Part shown: one piece after another, positions 15,924-24,106 of the stretch
How the letters are laid out: each line of letters starts with the position of its first letter
Numbering within the stretch: the stretch's first letter is position 1
Source of the DNA: CAXXOK01 sp964497495
GTDB lineage: Bacteria > Bacillota > Clostridia > Christensenellales > Aristaeellaceae
Reading direction: 5' to 3'
Assembly: GCA_964497495.1 (NCBI GenBank)
Contig: CAZCCZ010000010.1
Coordinates: 1 to 64,000, forward strand
DNA length: 64,000 nucleotides
Notes under the pieces: model-generated
Seen by the model: the letters and a program-made list of their open reading frames with translations, nothing else
Database searches by the model: none
What the model was told of the DNA's origin: nothing
Position numbers and translations under genes: made by a program

Positions 15924-17210
15924 GGGTTTTTCCTCCTTTGGGTTTTTAGGTGCCGCTGCCGGTTCGGCCGGTTTGCTGTCCGGCAAATTCGCAATCGATT
16001 GCGGATTTGGGGAAGCGGCCAGCTTGGTTTGCTCTTTCTGGGCCTGTCCTACGGTCTGCGTGTCCAGCCTGCGAAGGGGTTCGTCCCCGCCTTCGATGGG
16101 CGGAAGGTTCAGCGTTTCGCGCCATTCGTTGGGAAGCAGCGCGCCGCGATCCACCATGGACACAAGACCCAGCTTCGTTTGCATGGAAGCGTAGGCCATT
16201 GCCGTGCTCTGCGGTACGATCCGGTTTTGGAAAGCGCGCTCTTTCGCGGAGAAGATTTTCGTGGTCATTTGCCTGGAAAAACGCATTAAAATCGGCTCTA
16301 TTTTCCCTTCAAACCAGGCGTTCCATTGATCTTCGTTGTAGGTTTTCTGCACGATGGCGTCGTTTACGCCGAAATAGGCGTACAGGCGTTGCTTGGCCTT
16401 GTCCATCTGCGGCGCGTTGGGAACGAAAGAATCGTTCTTCACCTGCTCCGCGTCGTAATTCGGGTCGGTCGGTGCCGCGCCCCAGCCGTTATTCGCCGTT
16501 TTCAGGTAGCTTTCGGAAAACTCCTGTACCTTTTTCTTGATGTCGTTCGGGTTGAGGCTAACCTTGAACTTTAACAGCCAGGAGATGACGGCGCTGTTTT
16601 TGACGGCGCTTACGATGCCCTGATCGGTGGTGGTGATGATATCCATCAGCCCGTACAGCGCCGCTTTATTCCCGTCCCCGAAAAGCTCGTCCGCGTTGAA
16701 GTGCTTGCGCAGGTGGATCACGTCCGAATAGGGCACTTCCAGCGTGCGCGCGCCGCGGAAGCGGAACCGGCAATAGACTTCGTGGGTCATTCGCGCCTCG
16801 CGCAGTTCCACCGTCGAATAATCCAGCGGGTACAGCGCCGTGGCCCGGCCGTTCTGTCCCCGCATGATCAGCGCGAAAGCGTTGTTGTACAGTTCCAGGT
16901 GCGTGACCATTTTTTCGATGAAGTCCTGCATGGTCATGAATTCGTTGGGCTGTTCCAGCATCATGGCGATCATCGGATCGGGGTTTACGCGCATATCTAC
17001 GCCCTTGCCCCGCACGTGCAGAAACCCGGCCTTACCCGCCGCTTCCGCAATCGTCCAGATCGCCGCGCGCGTGATGTCGTTTTCGTACAGATTGCCGGAA
17101 AACGGCACGAAGGTTGAATTGCTCGAATTGACAAGCTCGTACCGGATCGTTTCGGGCGGTTGCCTGCGGCCCGCGATCAGGTTTTGAAGCATGTTGCGGA
17201 TTTCGGGCAT
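15252..17210 (-). CDS. portal protein fused in frame to prohead protease
   Basis: 652 aa with no stop between two normally separate proteins. Residues 1 to ~395 are an HK97-type portal (YENDITRAAIWTIAEAAGKA, LYPLDYSTVELRE, RLYAYFGVNDAIV). Residues ~396-429 are a Pro/Ala/Lys linker (KPAEPAAAPKNPKEEKP). Residues 430-652 are a U35/HK97-type protease (VEGRAITFDTPEVMYESDG, VPMRYNHSESFMIVARH, GLIEKMSFAF). An internal ATG with AAAGGAGG suggests that free protease is also made. The portal is the DNA entry dodecamer; the protease matures the prohead. Confidence 0.85.
   Translation of the reverse strand: MPEIRNMLQNLIAGRRQPPETIRYELVNSSNSTFVPFSGNLYENDITRAAIWTIAEAAGKAGFLHVRGKGVDMRVNPDPMIAMMLEQPNEFMTMQDFIEKMVTHLELYNNAFALIMRGQNGRATALYPLDYSTVELREARMTHEVYCRFRFRGARTLEVPYSDVIHLRKHFNADELFGDGNKAALYGLMDIITTTDQGIVSAVKNSAVISWLLKFKVSLNPNDIKKKVQEFSESYLKTANNGWGAAPTDPNYDAEQVKNDSFVPNAPQMDKAKQRLYAYFGVNDAIVQKTYNEDQWNAWFEGKIEPILMRFSRQMTTKIFSAKERAFQNRIVPQSTAMAYASMQTKLGLVSMVDRGALLPNEWRETLNLPPIEGGDEPLRRLDTQTVGQAQKEQTKLAASPNPQSIANLPDSKPAEPAAAPKNPKEEKPMDDNEQRAKNPQEPRHDWAFEVRSAVQPGTEDAPQNIVEGRAITFDTPEVMYESDGIKYYEVIRRGALDGAEMGDVPMRYNHSESFMIVARHNAARPNRSNMDFTVDETGLIIRADLSKTESGRQLYEAIEAGLIEKMSFAFTVAEESYDQVTHTRTVIKIKKLWDVSAVDTPAYESTSIYARNRFQAEAENERKAADAAERRKRQLALDIETTLTIYGGAEK
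15984..16003. repeat. palindrome-bearing 20-bp repeat, copy 2
   Basis: Identical to 1707-1726. It encodes QSIANL in the portal-protease linker, 61 nt upstream of the protease start. Here the palindrome is perfect over 14 bp and, after one mismatch, resumes for another 5 bp on each side. Confidence 0.85.
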
Positions 17211-17221
17211 TCTTTTTCACC

Positions 17222-18910
17222 TCAAATCATGTTTAGGTAGTTTTCCCGGTTGTTTTCCAGCACCACGTAGGCGTCCAGCAACGCGGAAAGGCCGTCGATA
17301 CGCCTTCGCGTATCGCGGCCTTTCGCGGGCTGTATGGTCTGATTCTTGGTATCCATGTCTACGCACGTGTTGGACAGGCACCAGATGTCGATGGGGTTTT
17401 CGTTGTAGACGATCAGCTTCGCTTCCAGATCGCGGCCCAGCCGCATCATCGGCCCGGAAAGCGTCGCCTTACCCTGCCGTACCGGCTTCATGCACTCCGG
17501 GCCGAACTTGCCCTTCATGTCCTCCACCCAGTAATCGGCGCTCCATCCGTCGTATCCGCACCACGGCATATAAATACCGTACTTTTCGCGGATTTCCACG
17601 AACCATTGCGTTACGTAATCGGCGTGTACCCGGTTTCCCGGCGTGGTGCGCAGGAACCCGCGTTCATGCCATACGTCATAGGGCACCTTATCTTCGGCCG
17701 TCCGGCTTTCAAGCAAGTCCTCCGGCAACCAGTACATTTGAAACACGTAAATATGCGGGTCGTCTGGTTTCATGCACAGGATTTTCGCGGCCGTCAGGTC
17801 GGTTGTGGAAGAAAGGTCGGCCCCGCCGATGCCGTAGCTGAATTTCATGGCGGCCGGGTCGAATTTCGCGTCGTTGTGAAGCTGGTCGAACGACAGCCAG
17901 CTTTCCGTGGACGTTTCGCGCCGGTTGAAGTCCTTGCAAAGCAGGTTCTTGACTTCGTTGGGCTTGTTCTTCGCCTTGGCTACCTTGTCCCGTAGCGCCG
18001 CAAGGCTCTTGATGGTGCCAAGCCCCGGATTGGCTTTTTTCCAACAGGTTTCATCCTGCCAGTCGTCACCCTTGTCCAGTTCGTAGATGACCGCCAGCGT
18101 GTGACGGTCGTCAAACTGCCCGTCCAGCACCTTGCAATCGTAATCGTATGTGTCGTCAAACACACTTTCACGCACAGTACCCATTGTGGTACACACGAAC
18201 ATCAGGGGTTGCGTGCGTGCGGACATACTGTCCACGATCACGTCGATCAGGTTTTTATCCTTGATGGCGTGCAGTTCGTCTACGAAGCAGCAGGAAGTGT
18301 TCAGGCCGTCCAGCGTGTCGCTTTCGCTCGCCAGCGCTTTAAACGTGGAAAACGTGCGGTCGTAGATCATTTCGCCTACCAGTCGGCGGATCAGGCGGCG
18401 CAAAATGGCGGATTTCTGCGCCATTTTCTTGGCTTCGCTCCATATGATTTTTGCCTGGTCGCGCTTCGTGGCTACGCTGTATACCTCCGCGCCTTCCTCT
18501 CCGTCGCTGGTCAGCATGTACAGTCCCAAACCGGCCGCCAGCGTGCTTTTCCCGTTCTTGCGAGCCACAAACAGATCGACGCGCGTATATTGGCGCGCGT
18601 CGGTTTCCGCATCCACAAACCCGAAGGCGGCCGCGATCACCGCCTTTTGCCAAAGTTCCAGTTGCAGCGGCCCGTGCGTCCATTTGTTGCCCTTGCTGGG
18701 AGTGCAAATGGTTTCGATGTACTCTATCGGGCGAAGGCTGCGTTCAACGTCGAAGATATACGGCGGCTTCGGGTTTTCGATATCCTGCGCCAGTCTCGCA
18801 TATAGCTGCCGAACGCGGTACGACACGGTTTCGCGCCCGCTCTCGATCTCGTGCCAATACTGCAAGACGTAATTCGGCTTTGCGGGCGCGGCGGCCTTAC
18901 CGGCGTGCAT
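17222..18910 (-). CDS. terL: terminase large subunit
   Basis: 562 aa. Walker A VARKNGKST at 115-123, Walker B CCFVDELHA ending in the catalytic Asp-Glu (211-212), then a C-terminal nuclease domain with GIGGADLSSTTDLTA supplying the first acidic residue. Length and motifs match HK97-type TerL. It powers DNA packaging through the portal and cuts concatemers. It is 3 nt from the TerS gene and followed by the portal. Confidence 0.95.
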   Translation of the reverse strand: MHAGKAAAPAKPNYVLQYWHEIESGRETVSYRVRQLYARLAQDIENPKPPYIFDVERSLRPIEYIETICTPSKGNKWTHGPLQLELWQKAVIAAAFGFVDAETDARQYTRVDLFVARKNGKSTLAAGLGLYMLTSDGEEGAEVYSVATKRDQAKIIWSEAKKMAQKSAILRRLIRRLVGEMIYDRTFSTFKALASESDTLDGLNTSCCFVDELHAIKDKNLIDVIVDSMSARTQPLMFVCTTMGTVRESVFDDTYDYDCKVLDGQFDDRHTLAVIYELDKGDDWQDETCWKKANPGLGTIKSLAALRDKVAKAKNKPNEVKNLLCKDFNRRETSTESWLSFDQLHNDAKFDPAAMKFSYGIGGADLSSTTDLTAAKILCMKPDDPHIYVFQMYWLPEDLLESRTAEDKVPYDVWHERGFLRTTPGNRVHADYVTQWFVEIREKYGIYMPWCGYDGWSADYWVEDMKGKFGPECMKPVRQGKATLSGPMMRLGRDLEAKLIVYNENPIDIWCLSNTCVDMDTKNQTIQPAKGRDTRRRIDGLSALLDAYVVLENNRENYLNMI

Positions 18911-18913
18911 CCG

Positions 18914-19309
18914 TTACCCGCCCTTCGGTGAAAAGAACTTGTCATAGGCCGGGTCGGGGCTGCCTGCGGGCTTGTCCGGCGCAAGGTCGAATATCTGCCG
19001 CATTACGGCGGCGTAGTTTTTCACCATGGCATTGTACAGGCGCACCACCGGCCGTTCCCGGTCGTATGGATCGCACCGTTCCGATTGCTGGAAAGGTTCG
19101 GTGTACCCGTTTAACGTCATATCCGCCTCGTAATCTTCCAGTGTGGCGTGCATGTAGGCGGCCCGGTAAACAAGGCCGCTAATCATCCGCGCCTTATCTT
19201 CCGGCACGTCGGCTAAATCCTGCTCAAGTTTTTTCACCTTGGCCCGAACCCGGCGATTGAACATCTTCGTCGCTTCATCTTTGGCGATTTTCTTGGTTTC
19301 CTCGCTCAC
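18914..19309 (-). CDS. terminase small subunit-like protein
   Basis: 131 aa, highly charged and helical. The central stretch AYMHATLEDYEADMTLNGYT is followed by a conserved-looking DPYDRERPVVRLYNAMVKNY. Proteins of this pattern lie directly before HK97-type TerL and are taken as TerS, which recognises the packaging site. The assignment rests on synteny and pattern. Confidence 0.7.
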   Translation of the reverse strand: MSEETKKIAKDEATKMFNRRVRAKVKKLEQDLADVPEDKARMISGLVYRAAYMHATLEDYEADMTLNGYTEPFQQSERCDPYDRERPVVRLYNAMVKNYAAVMRQIFDLAPDKPAGSPDPAYDKFFSPKGG

Positions 19310-19452
19310 CGTTTACCCCTCCCTTCGCGTTTTTACCCCCTGATCCGCTTATGGGTAGGGGGGTCACGCGCGTCATGCGTGTCCTCTGCATGTCCTGCTC
19401 CGCTCTCCCAAAAGAAAAAAGCAAGGGTCACAATGGGGGGCACCCCCATCAA
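19310..19452. other. terS-HNH intergenic region, candidate cos site
   Basis: 143 nt with several G/C runs (ggggggtca, ggggggcaccccc) and no ORF. In HNH-plus-TerL phages the cohesive-end site normally lies here. The cut positions cannot be placed by eye. Confidence 0.35.
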
Positions 19453-19782
19453 TCACCTTGCTATCTTCTTACCGGTCGGCACGACGTTTCCGTTTTCGTC
19501 AAATCGTATGTCCGCCCGTATCGGGACTCCGTTCCCGGATTTCGTTCTTTCGTGGCAGGCCCAACAGGCCAGTTGAAAGTTATCGAAGCTGTACACCACT
19601 AACGGATCGGTGCAGTTGTCCAGCGTTAGTTCCTGAACGTGGTGTACGATCTCTCCCGGCTCCCGCCCGCATATCTCGCATAATGCGCCGTCCACGCTCA
19701 TGCGGTAAGCGTAGTACGCGGCCCTGCACTTCTGCCATCGCTTGGTTTTGTACACGGCCTTTTCTATAATCGGGTGCGCCAT
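19453..19782 (-). CDS. HNH endonuclease
   Basis: 109 aa. The first zinc knuckle is CEICGREPGE, the catalytic His-His is in IVHHVQELTLDN, and the second knuckle is CWACHERTK. HNH proteins next to the terminase are needed for cos cleavage in HK97-like phages, and this one begins the packaging module. Confidence 0.85.
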   Translation of the reverse strand: MAHPIIEKAVYKTKRWQKCRAAYYAYRMSVDGALCEICGREPGEIVHHVQELTLDNCTDPLVVYSFDNFQLACWACHERTKSGNGVPIRADIRFDENGNVVPTGKKIAR

Positions 19783-19805
19783 CCTGCCCGCCTCCCATCA
19801 GGGCA

Positions 19806-19839
19806 TAAAGAAAAGGCGCACCCGCTCGGATACACCTTT
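19806..19839 (-). terminator. terminator upstream of the packaging module
   Basis: A 12-bp RNA stem with G-U pairs (aaaggtgtatcc/gggtgcgccttt) and a GAGC loop is followed on the minus strand by TTTTCTTT. It separates the recombinase/cargo transcript from HNH-terS, so the late genes probably have their own promoter or rely on antitermination. Confidence 0.7.
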
Positions 19840-19908
19840 ACGCGCATACCATAGCACAATCGAAAAACCGTGTCAAGGGGATTCCTCTTTTTTTGTGGAA
19901 AACAAAAT

Positions 19909-20478
19909 TCAATACTTGAAGTCCGCCAGCGCATCCCGCTTTTCATCCAGCGCAATACCGATGTACACCTTGGTATCCTTTTCGCTGCTGTGGTTGAATA
20001 GCGTCATGAGCAGCGCGATGTCGTGCGTCCGCTTGTAGTAGTGATACCCGAACGTCTTTCGCAGGGTATGCGTCCCCACGTTGTAGGGAAGCCCCGCCGT
20101 CTCGCCGATATCCTTCATGTAGTTGTACGCGGTCTTTGGACATACCGGCTTCGTATGGCCGTCCTTGTCTCGCTGCCTGCTGGCGAGGATATAATCCCCC
20201 GCGTCCATGCCCTTCAACCTCTGCCGTAAAACCTTCTGCAAATTCTTGGGTATCGGCAGTTCAATCACCTTGCCGGTTTTCTTTTCCTTGATCTGCAAGT
20301 ATTCTTTCCCCAGCAGGTCGCCCACCTTTAGCGGCAGGATGTCGGAAATACGCCGGGCAAGGTAAATCCCCAGTTCAAACAGCAGGTACGACCGCCTGCC
20401 CTTCTCGGTGTCCAGTTCCGCCAGCATCCGTTCGATGCTGTGCAGTTCATCAAGGTTTCTAATCGGCTGTACTCTCAT
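19909..20478 (-). CDS. small tyrosine recombinase, catalytic domain only
   Basis: 189 aa. Catalytic Arg in LARRISDIL (42/43), HTLR (His137, Arg140), His163 in LFNHSSEKD and nucleophile Tyr172 in KVYIGI. The N-terminal core-binding domain of full integrases is absent. Single-domain recombinases of this type occur between the late regulator and terminase in Firmicutes phages; their role is unclear (concatemer resolution or regulation). It overlaps the 100-aa gene upstream by an ATGA. Confidence 0.8.
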   Translation of the reverse strand: MRVQPIRNLDELHSIERMLAELDTEKGRRSYLLFELGIYLARRISDILPLKVGDLLGKEYLQIKEKKTGKVIELPIPKNLQKVLRQRLKGMDAGDYILASRQRDKDGHTKPVCPKTAYNYMKDIGETAGLPYNVGTHTLRKTFGYHYYKRTHDIALLMTLFNHSSEKDTKVYIGIALDEKRDALADFKY

Positions 20479-20777
20479 CTCGCTTGCCTCCGGTCTGCTT
20501 CGTTTTCAAGATTAACTGTATCTTCTTTCCAAAAGTCACACAGTTCAGCAATTAACGGATCCTGAACATATCTTTGAATGATGATTTCTGTGAATGCGAT
20601 TCCTGCTTTACAGTAGTACATGCCATGTTCATCTATCTCAAAATCTTTGCAATACTCACATCTGCCGAAGTTTTTGTTTTTTTGAAGCTCGTTTTCCAAA
20701 TGTCTATTTATTAAAATAGGCCTTTTGGGACGTTCCATCATATATTTCCTGAATTCATGTAATTTTTTAGTATCCAT
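20475..20777 (-). CDS. hypothetical Cys-containing phage protein
   Basis: 100 aa, Lys-rich N-terminus (MDTKKLHEFRKYMMERPKRP). CEYCKDFEIDEHGMYYC looks like a small metal-binding turn. It is clearly more AT-rich than the neighbouring structural genes and is translationally coupled to the recombinase. No family recognised. Confidence 0.5.
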   Translation of the reverse strand: MDTKKLHEFRKYMMERPKRPILINRHLENELQKNKNFGRCEYCKDFEIDEHGMYYCKAGIAFTEIIIQRYVQDPLIAELCDFWKEDTVNLENEADRRQAR

Positions 20778-20893
20778 ATTTTCTTCCCTCCGTGACTTTC
20801 CTTTTGCGGGCTTATTATGTAAGTTTCGGGTTTGCGCCAGCGCTCGTATTTACTGGGTTTCTGGCATTATCTTTTCGATCTTTCCATTACCTC

Positions 20894-20919
20894 TAAAAAA
20901 CGGAAGGTGACTAACCACC
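20894..20919 (-). terminator. weak terminator after the PIN-like gene
   Basis: GGTG/CACC stem followed on the minus strand by TTCCGTTTTTT, 30 nt past the 20949-22067 stop. Confidence 0.35.
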
Positions 20920-20948
20920 CAAAGTAATTTTACTCTGCAATGCTCGCA

Positions 20949-22067
20949 TTAAATGTAGTATTGCTTGCTTTGCTCATAGCTCAATTTATGCTTATCATGT
21001 AGAAACTCAAGTATTAATTCATCAAACGTTATAATTGCTGATCTGTAATCATACACATTATAGGTTTCTCTTGCGAACGTATTCTTGAAAAAATCATACA
21101 TTTTACTTTCTTGCTCCAAGCATCCCAGAAAGAACAAATCATAAATATCATTCTTTTTACGCTTTTTAAATTTAGCTCCTGGGGCAGGAGAATCTGCTTT
21201 TATACTCCAAATGTCGAATAAATGAAGAAAATAATCAGCTTGAATATCCGAATACCCACCCTGTAGTAGTGATTTCTTAATACCATCCTTATGTAATCCG
21301 CTTGTGATCCAAGGGTCATTAGTAAGTTTTTGTGAAACCATTTGCGCTTCTTTTTCACCTTTTTCTTGTATCTGCTGCCTTATTTTTTCAAATGCATCTG
21401 GCGGTATTTGAACATCTATACCTTTAAGGGTACGCTTACGCCAATAAAGTTGTTCAACATATTGTAAGTGCACATAAAATTCGGATAATAAAAGAAGAAA
21501 TATATCCGTGAAGAATCGTTGCTCATTACGATTTTGATACCCCATAGCAAGAGCACTACTTAATAATTCAATAAATTGCTTTCTTAAATTATTCTCAACA
21601 GCTTTGAAAAAAAGTACCCAATCTTCATCTGCGGATTGCCCATACTTCTCATTCATTATACTTCTAAAATATTCCATCATAATGATGGTTAATAGGATAT
21701 AGATATTAGAAGCCTCTTCATCGATTTTTACTTTTACATAATTATCAACTAAATGCTTGTGTGAAACCTTATCAATCGCTAGTAGAAGTGGATATATGTC
21801 ACTATCTGACAGTGATTTTACTGTTCCAGTATGAACAAATTGAAAGTCTTTAATTAATATAAACTTTTGTATATCTAGCCATTTGTTATAATCATCACGA
21901 AGATAGACTGCCATCTCTATCAACACTGATGTTGGGAGCACTTTGTGAGCAGCAATATCCATTTGCTTGACGAATTTCTCATGGTTTAATTTGGTATTGG
22001 CTGACATACCAAGCTTTTCACGTCCGTAGTAGGTATAGAAGGCGTTTGCATCAAGATAAATAAACAA
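20949..22067 (-). CDS. PIN-like protein with a large insertion, AT-rich cargo
   Basis: About 372 aa from a TTG at 22067 with GAGGG 7 nt upstream; the longer frame to 22115 lacks a ribosome binding site. MFIYLDANAFYTYYG carries the first PIN-type Asp (6), LPTSVLIEMAVYL a Glu, and the C-terminal part KKRKKNDIYDLFFLG followed by AIITFDELILEF the further acidic residues. About 240 helical residues separate the halves. PIN domains are metal-dependent RNases. Base composition is strikingly AT-rich compared with flanking phage genes, indicating separate acquisition; a defence or exclusion role is inference. Confidence 0.6.
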   Translation of the reverse strand: MFIYLDANAFYTYYGREKLGMSANTKLNHEKFVKQMDIAAHKVLPTSVLIEMAVYLRDDYNKWLDIQKFILIKDFQFVHTGTVKSLSDSDIYPLLLAIDKVSHKHLVDNYVKVKIDEEASNIYILLTIIMMEYFRSIMNEKYGQSADEDWVLFFKAVENNLRKQFIELLSSALAMGYQNRNEQRFFTDIFLLLLSEFYVHLQYVEQLYWRKRTLKGIDVQIPPDAFEKIRQQIQEKGEKEAQMVSQKLTNDPWITSGLHKDGIKKSLLQGGYSDIQADYFLHLFDIWSIKADSPAPGAKFKKRKKNDIYDLFFLGCLEQESKMYDFFKNTFARETYNVYDYRSAIITFDELILEFLHDKHKLSYEQSKQYYI

Positions 22068-22154
22068 ATGGTTTCCCTCACATAAGCGTTGTTTTAGTTT
22101 GTATTGCCAACACAATCAATCGGTATGAATAGTATTATATCACATTGAATATTT

Positions 22155-22643
22155 CTAATCATATGAAGAACGACAGAGGTTGCTTGATTCAAATTGTACA
22201 CGCTCGATCCCCACCAGCCCCATGGCCGCCGCGAACACGGCGCACGTGCTCACGAACTTATCCCGGTAGTTGTCCAGCGTTTTTTCGGTCGTCCCCATCC
22301 GCGCGGCCAGCGCCCGGATCGTGACGCCCTTCCCGTAGTAGTCCGCCGCCATCCTGAAAACCGGCGTATCGCCGTAATAATCGTATGTCTCGCGGATCGC
22401 CTGCGCCCAGGCGCGGGCCTGCTCCACTTCCTGCCCCGCCTTCACCAGCGCCAGCGCCGCCGTTGCCGTCGCGTCGCTGTGGTTACCCTTCCCGTGCGGC
22501 ATACCGTCGATTTTCGGGCCGCACGCGGCGACCGCCTTTTGGATGATCTCCCTTCGGCGCTGCACGGCGGTTTCCACCAGCCCGCTTTCGTGGTGCAGGT
22601 GCCATTCCACGGCGCGAAACAGCTTCGCGGGAATTGAGGCCAT
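22155..22643 (-). CDS. late-gene regulator, RinA/ArpU-like
   Basis: 162 aa from ATG 22643 with GAAGGAGG. The N-terminal half has AVEWHLHHESGLVETAVQRRR, the pattern of ArpU/RinA-type phage regulators. A helix-turn-helix (GVTIRALAARMGTTEKTLDN, about 106-125) follows. It is the last gene of the early operon before the late module, where such activators usually switch on packaging and structural genes. A longer frame to 23057 is a shadow. Confidence 0.6.
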   Translation of the reverse strand: MASIPAKLFRAVEWHLHHESGLVETAVQRRREIIQKAVAACGPKIDGMPHGKGNHSDATATAALALVKAGQEVEQARAWAQAIRETYDYYGDTPVFRMAADYYGKGVTIRALAARMGTTEKTLDNYRDKFVSTCAVFAAAMGLVGIERVQFESSNLCRSSYD

Positions 22644-22644
22644 G

Positions 22645-23535
22645 TCAAAGCGCCTCCTTCGCGCAGGGTTCACCGTCCTTTTTGCTTTGCAGCCGGTGGC
22701 GCAGGCTGCGCAGTTCGTCGGCCGCTTCCTCCGGGGAAAGCCCGGTGGCAAGTTTCCCGTCGATGGCGTCGCGCAGAAGGTCGTACCGGGCCAGTTCCCT
22801 GCCGGTGGTGATCCCCTCGTCGCACCACGCGCCGCAAACCGTGGCGACGTATGCGGCCGGGTTCTTGGCTCCGTAAATCGCCGCCCGCTCCATCGCCTCG
22901 CCCAGTATCGCCGATGTGCCGCAGGATACCGCCACGTGGGCGATGTGATCCAGTTCCGCCGCCGTGGCCTTCCGGCCGAAAAGCGGCTCGAACCCGTTTT
23001 CGGCTTCCCTGCGCGCGCGCCCGTATGCGCGGGTAGCCGAATCGTCGTTTTCATCACGGGGGATACGGTTCCCGTTCCCGTACCGTATCTGTTTATCTAC
23101 GATGTCCCCCATGTTGCCCGTCGTGTTGCCCCTCATGTTGCCCTGCATGTTACCCGTCATGTTGCCCTGCGGGTTACCCAATATTTCTTGGGTAACATCT
23201 GCTTCGGGCGAAGGGTAAAAGTAGATCATCCGGTACGTCGGGTTCCGTTTGTTGCGCTCCCCGGCCTTGTAGGCGATCAGCCCGCGCTGGATCAGCTTGT
23301 CGCGGGTCTTGCGCAGGGTTTCCTCGCCGGTCTTGCCCGCGCCGAACGTGGTGTAGGAAAGAAGCCGTGAATTGCTTACAGGGATAAACCCGTCGGGCCA
23401 AACGTTGGATGTGGCTTGCAGATTAAACAGGTTAAAAAGCGCGTGCCACAAAACAAACTCGTTGGCCGAAACCTTGTTATCGCTGGCAAAAGCAATAAAA
23501 GCCTTGCTTTCCCGCACGTAGTTGACGATTGCCAT
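22645..23535 (-). CDS. phage replication initiator-like protein with internal iterons
   Basis: 296 aa from ATG 23535 (GGAGG 7 nt upstream). Residues ~1-110 look like a winged-helix replication protein (SKAFIAFASDNKVSANEFVL, KTRDKLIQRGLIAYKAGERN). Residues ~119-142 are a repetitive linker GNPQGNMTGNMQGNMRGN. The C-terminal ~130 residues form a helical DnaD/loader-like domain (ELDHIAHVAVSCGTSAILGE). The repeat is also a DNA repeat, resembling lambda O with the origin inside the initiator gene. Confidence 0.65.
   Translation of the reverse strand: MAIVNYVRESKAFIAFASDNKVSANEFVLWHALFNLFNLQATSNVWPDGFIPVSNSRLLSYTTFGAGKTGEETLRKTRDKLIQRGLIAYKAGERNKRNPTYRMIYFYPSPEADVTQEILGNPQGNMTGNMQGNMRGNTTGNMGDIVDKQIRYGNGNRIPRDENDDSATRAYGRARREAENGFEPLFGRKATAAELDHIAHVAVSCGTSAILGEAMERAAIYGAKNPAAYVATVCGAWCDEGITTGRELARYDLLRDAIDGKLATGLSPEEAADELRSLRHRLQSKKDGEPCAKEAL
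23111..23182. repeat. six 12-bp direct repeats, candidate replication origin iterons
   Basis: Six consecutive 12-mers of the form (a/g)(t/g)GTT(g/a)CCCnnn, five of them close matches to atgttgcccgtc or atgttgccctgc. An AT-rich patch (aatatttcttggg) adjoins. They lie inside the initiator gene. Confidence 0.65.
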
Positions 23536-23578
23536 GTGCAAGCCTCCGTTGCCGTATGTTTCGTATCGCCATCGGAAA

Positions 23579-23659
23579 GGCCGGGGCGGGCTGTGAACCC
23601 GCGCGCCGCGCAGGTGGCGTGCGTAGCGCCGCGCACGCCTTCCGGCGTCGCGCCCGGCC
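23579..23659 (-). other. tRNA-like fold in an intergenic gap (weak)
   Basis: Acceptor-like GGCCGGG/CCCGGCC (7 bp) directly stacks on a T-arm-like GCGGG-TTCACAG-CCCGC. The 50 nt between them form an 8-bp stem (ggcgtgcg/cgcacgcc) rather than normal D and anticodon arms, and T-loop position 58 is not A. It begins 11 nt after the previous gene's stop. Confidence 0.25.
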
Positions 23660-23669
23660 GCGTGGGCCG

Positions 23670-24101
23670 CTACGGCCCCAGCCGTTCGCGGATACGCCGG
23701 ATCGCCGCGTAGCTCGTCCACCCGGAAACGAATTCCGTCGCCTGCTCGTACAGCGTCGCCGGAAGATCGGCGCGGTTCTGCACGCTGTATTCGCGCCGAA
23801 AATCGCGCCACAGGGCCGCGCGCAGGGCCTTTCCCGCCCGCTCGGCCGGAAGGCCGTACTTCGCGCACAGGGCGGCCGTCTGCCCCTGCGAGGCCCTAAG
23901 AAGGGCCGCGGATTGCGCGTAGGTGATCGTTACGCGCGCTTTCAGCGTCCCTTCCAGCTTCGCCAGGCGCGCGTCCAGCAGGCCCACAAGCTGCGCCATT
24001 TGCCCGCAAAGCCGCGTCAGGTTCGCCACCTGCGCCTGCTGGGGCTGCGAAAGCTCCGAAAGCACTTCGGGGGCGACGTACACCACCGTCTTATCTTCCA
24101 C
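23670..24101 (-). CDS. phage protein with ORF6C-like C-terminal domain
   Basis: 143 aa from a GTG at 24101 (GAAGGAG 8 nt upstream); an upstream ATG would overlap the next gene more deeply. The C-terminal half (ITYAQSAALLRASQGQTAAL, then WRDFRREYSVQNRADLPATL) resembles the ORF6C module of phage antirepressors. The N-terminal half is a helical linker (LTRLCGQMAQLVGLLDARLAKLE). Likely DNA- or repressor-binding; exact role unknown. Confidence 0.55.
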   Translation of the reverse strand: MEDKTVVYVAPEVLSELSQPQQAQVANLTRLCGQMAQLVGLLDARLAKLEGTLKARVTITYAQSAALLRASQGQTAALCAKYGLPAERAGKALRAALWRDFRREYSVQNRADLPATLYEQATEFVSGWTSYAAIRRIRERLGP

Positions 24102-24106
24102 CGTGC

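Noticed and set aside
22644..23057. N-terminal extension of the late regulator
   Set aside because: Overlaps the initiator gene in a Pro/Arg-rich frame; ATG at 22643 has the ribosome binding site.
23111..23182. Possible CRISPR array
   Set aside because: The 12-bp units are contiguous with no spacers and lie inside a coding gene. No CRISPR array or cas gene was seen anywhere in the window.
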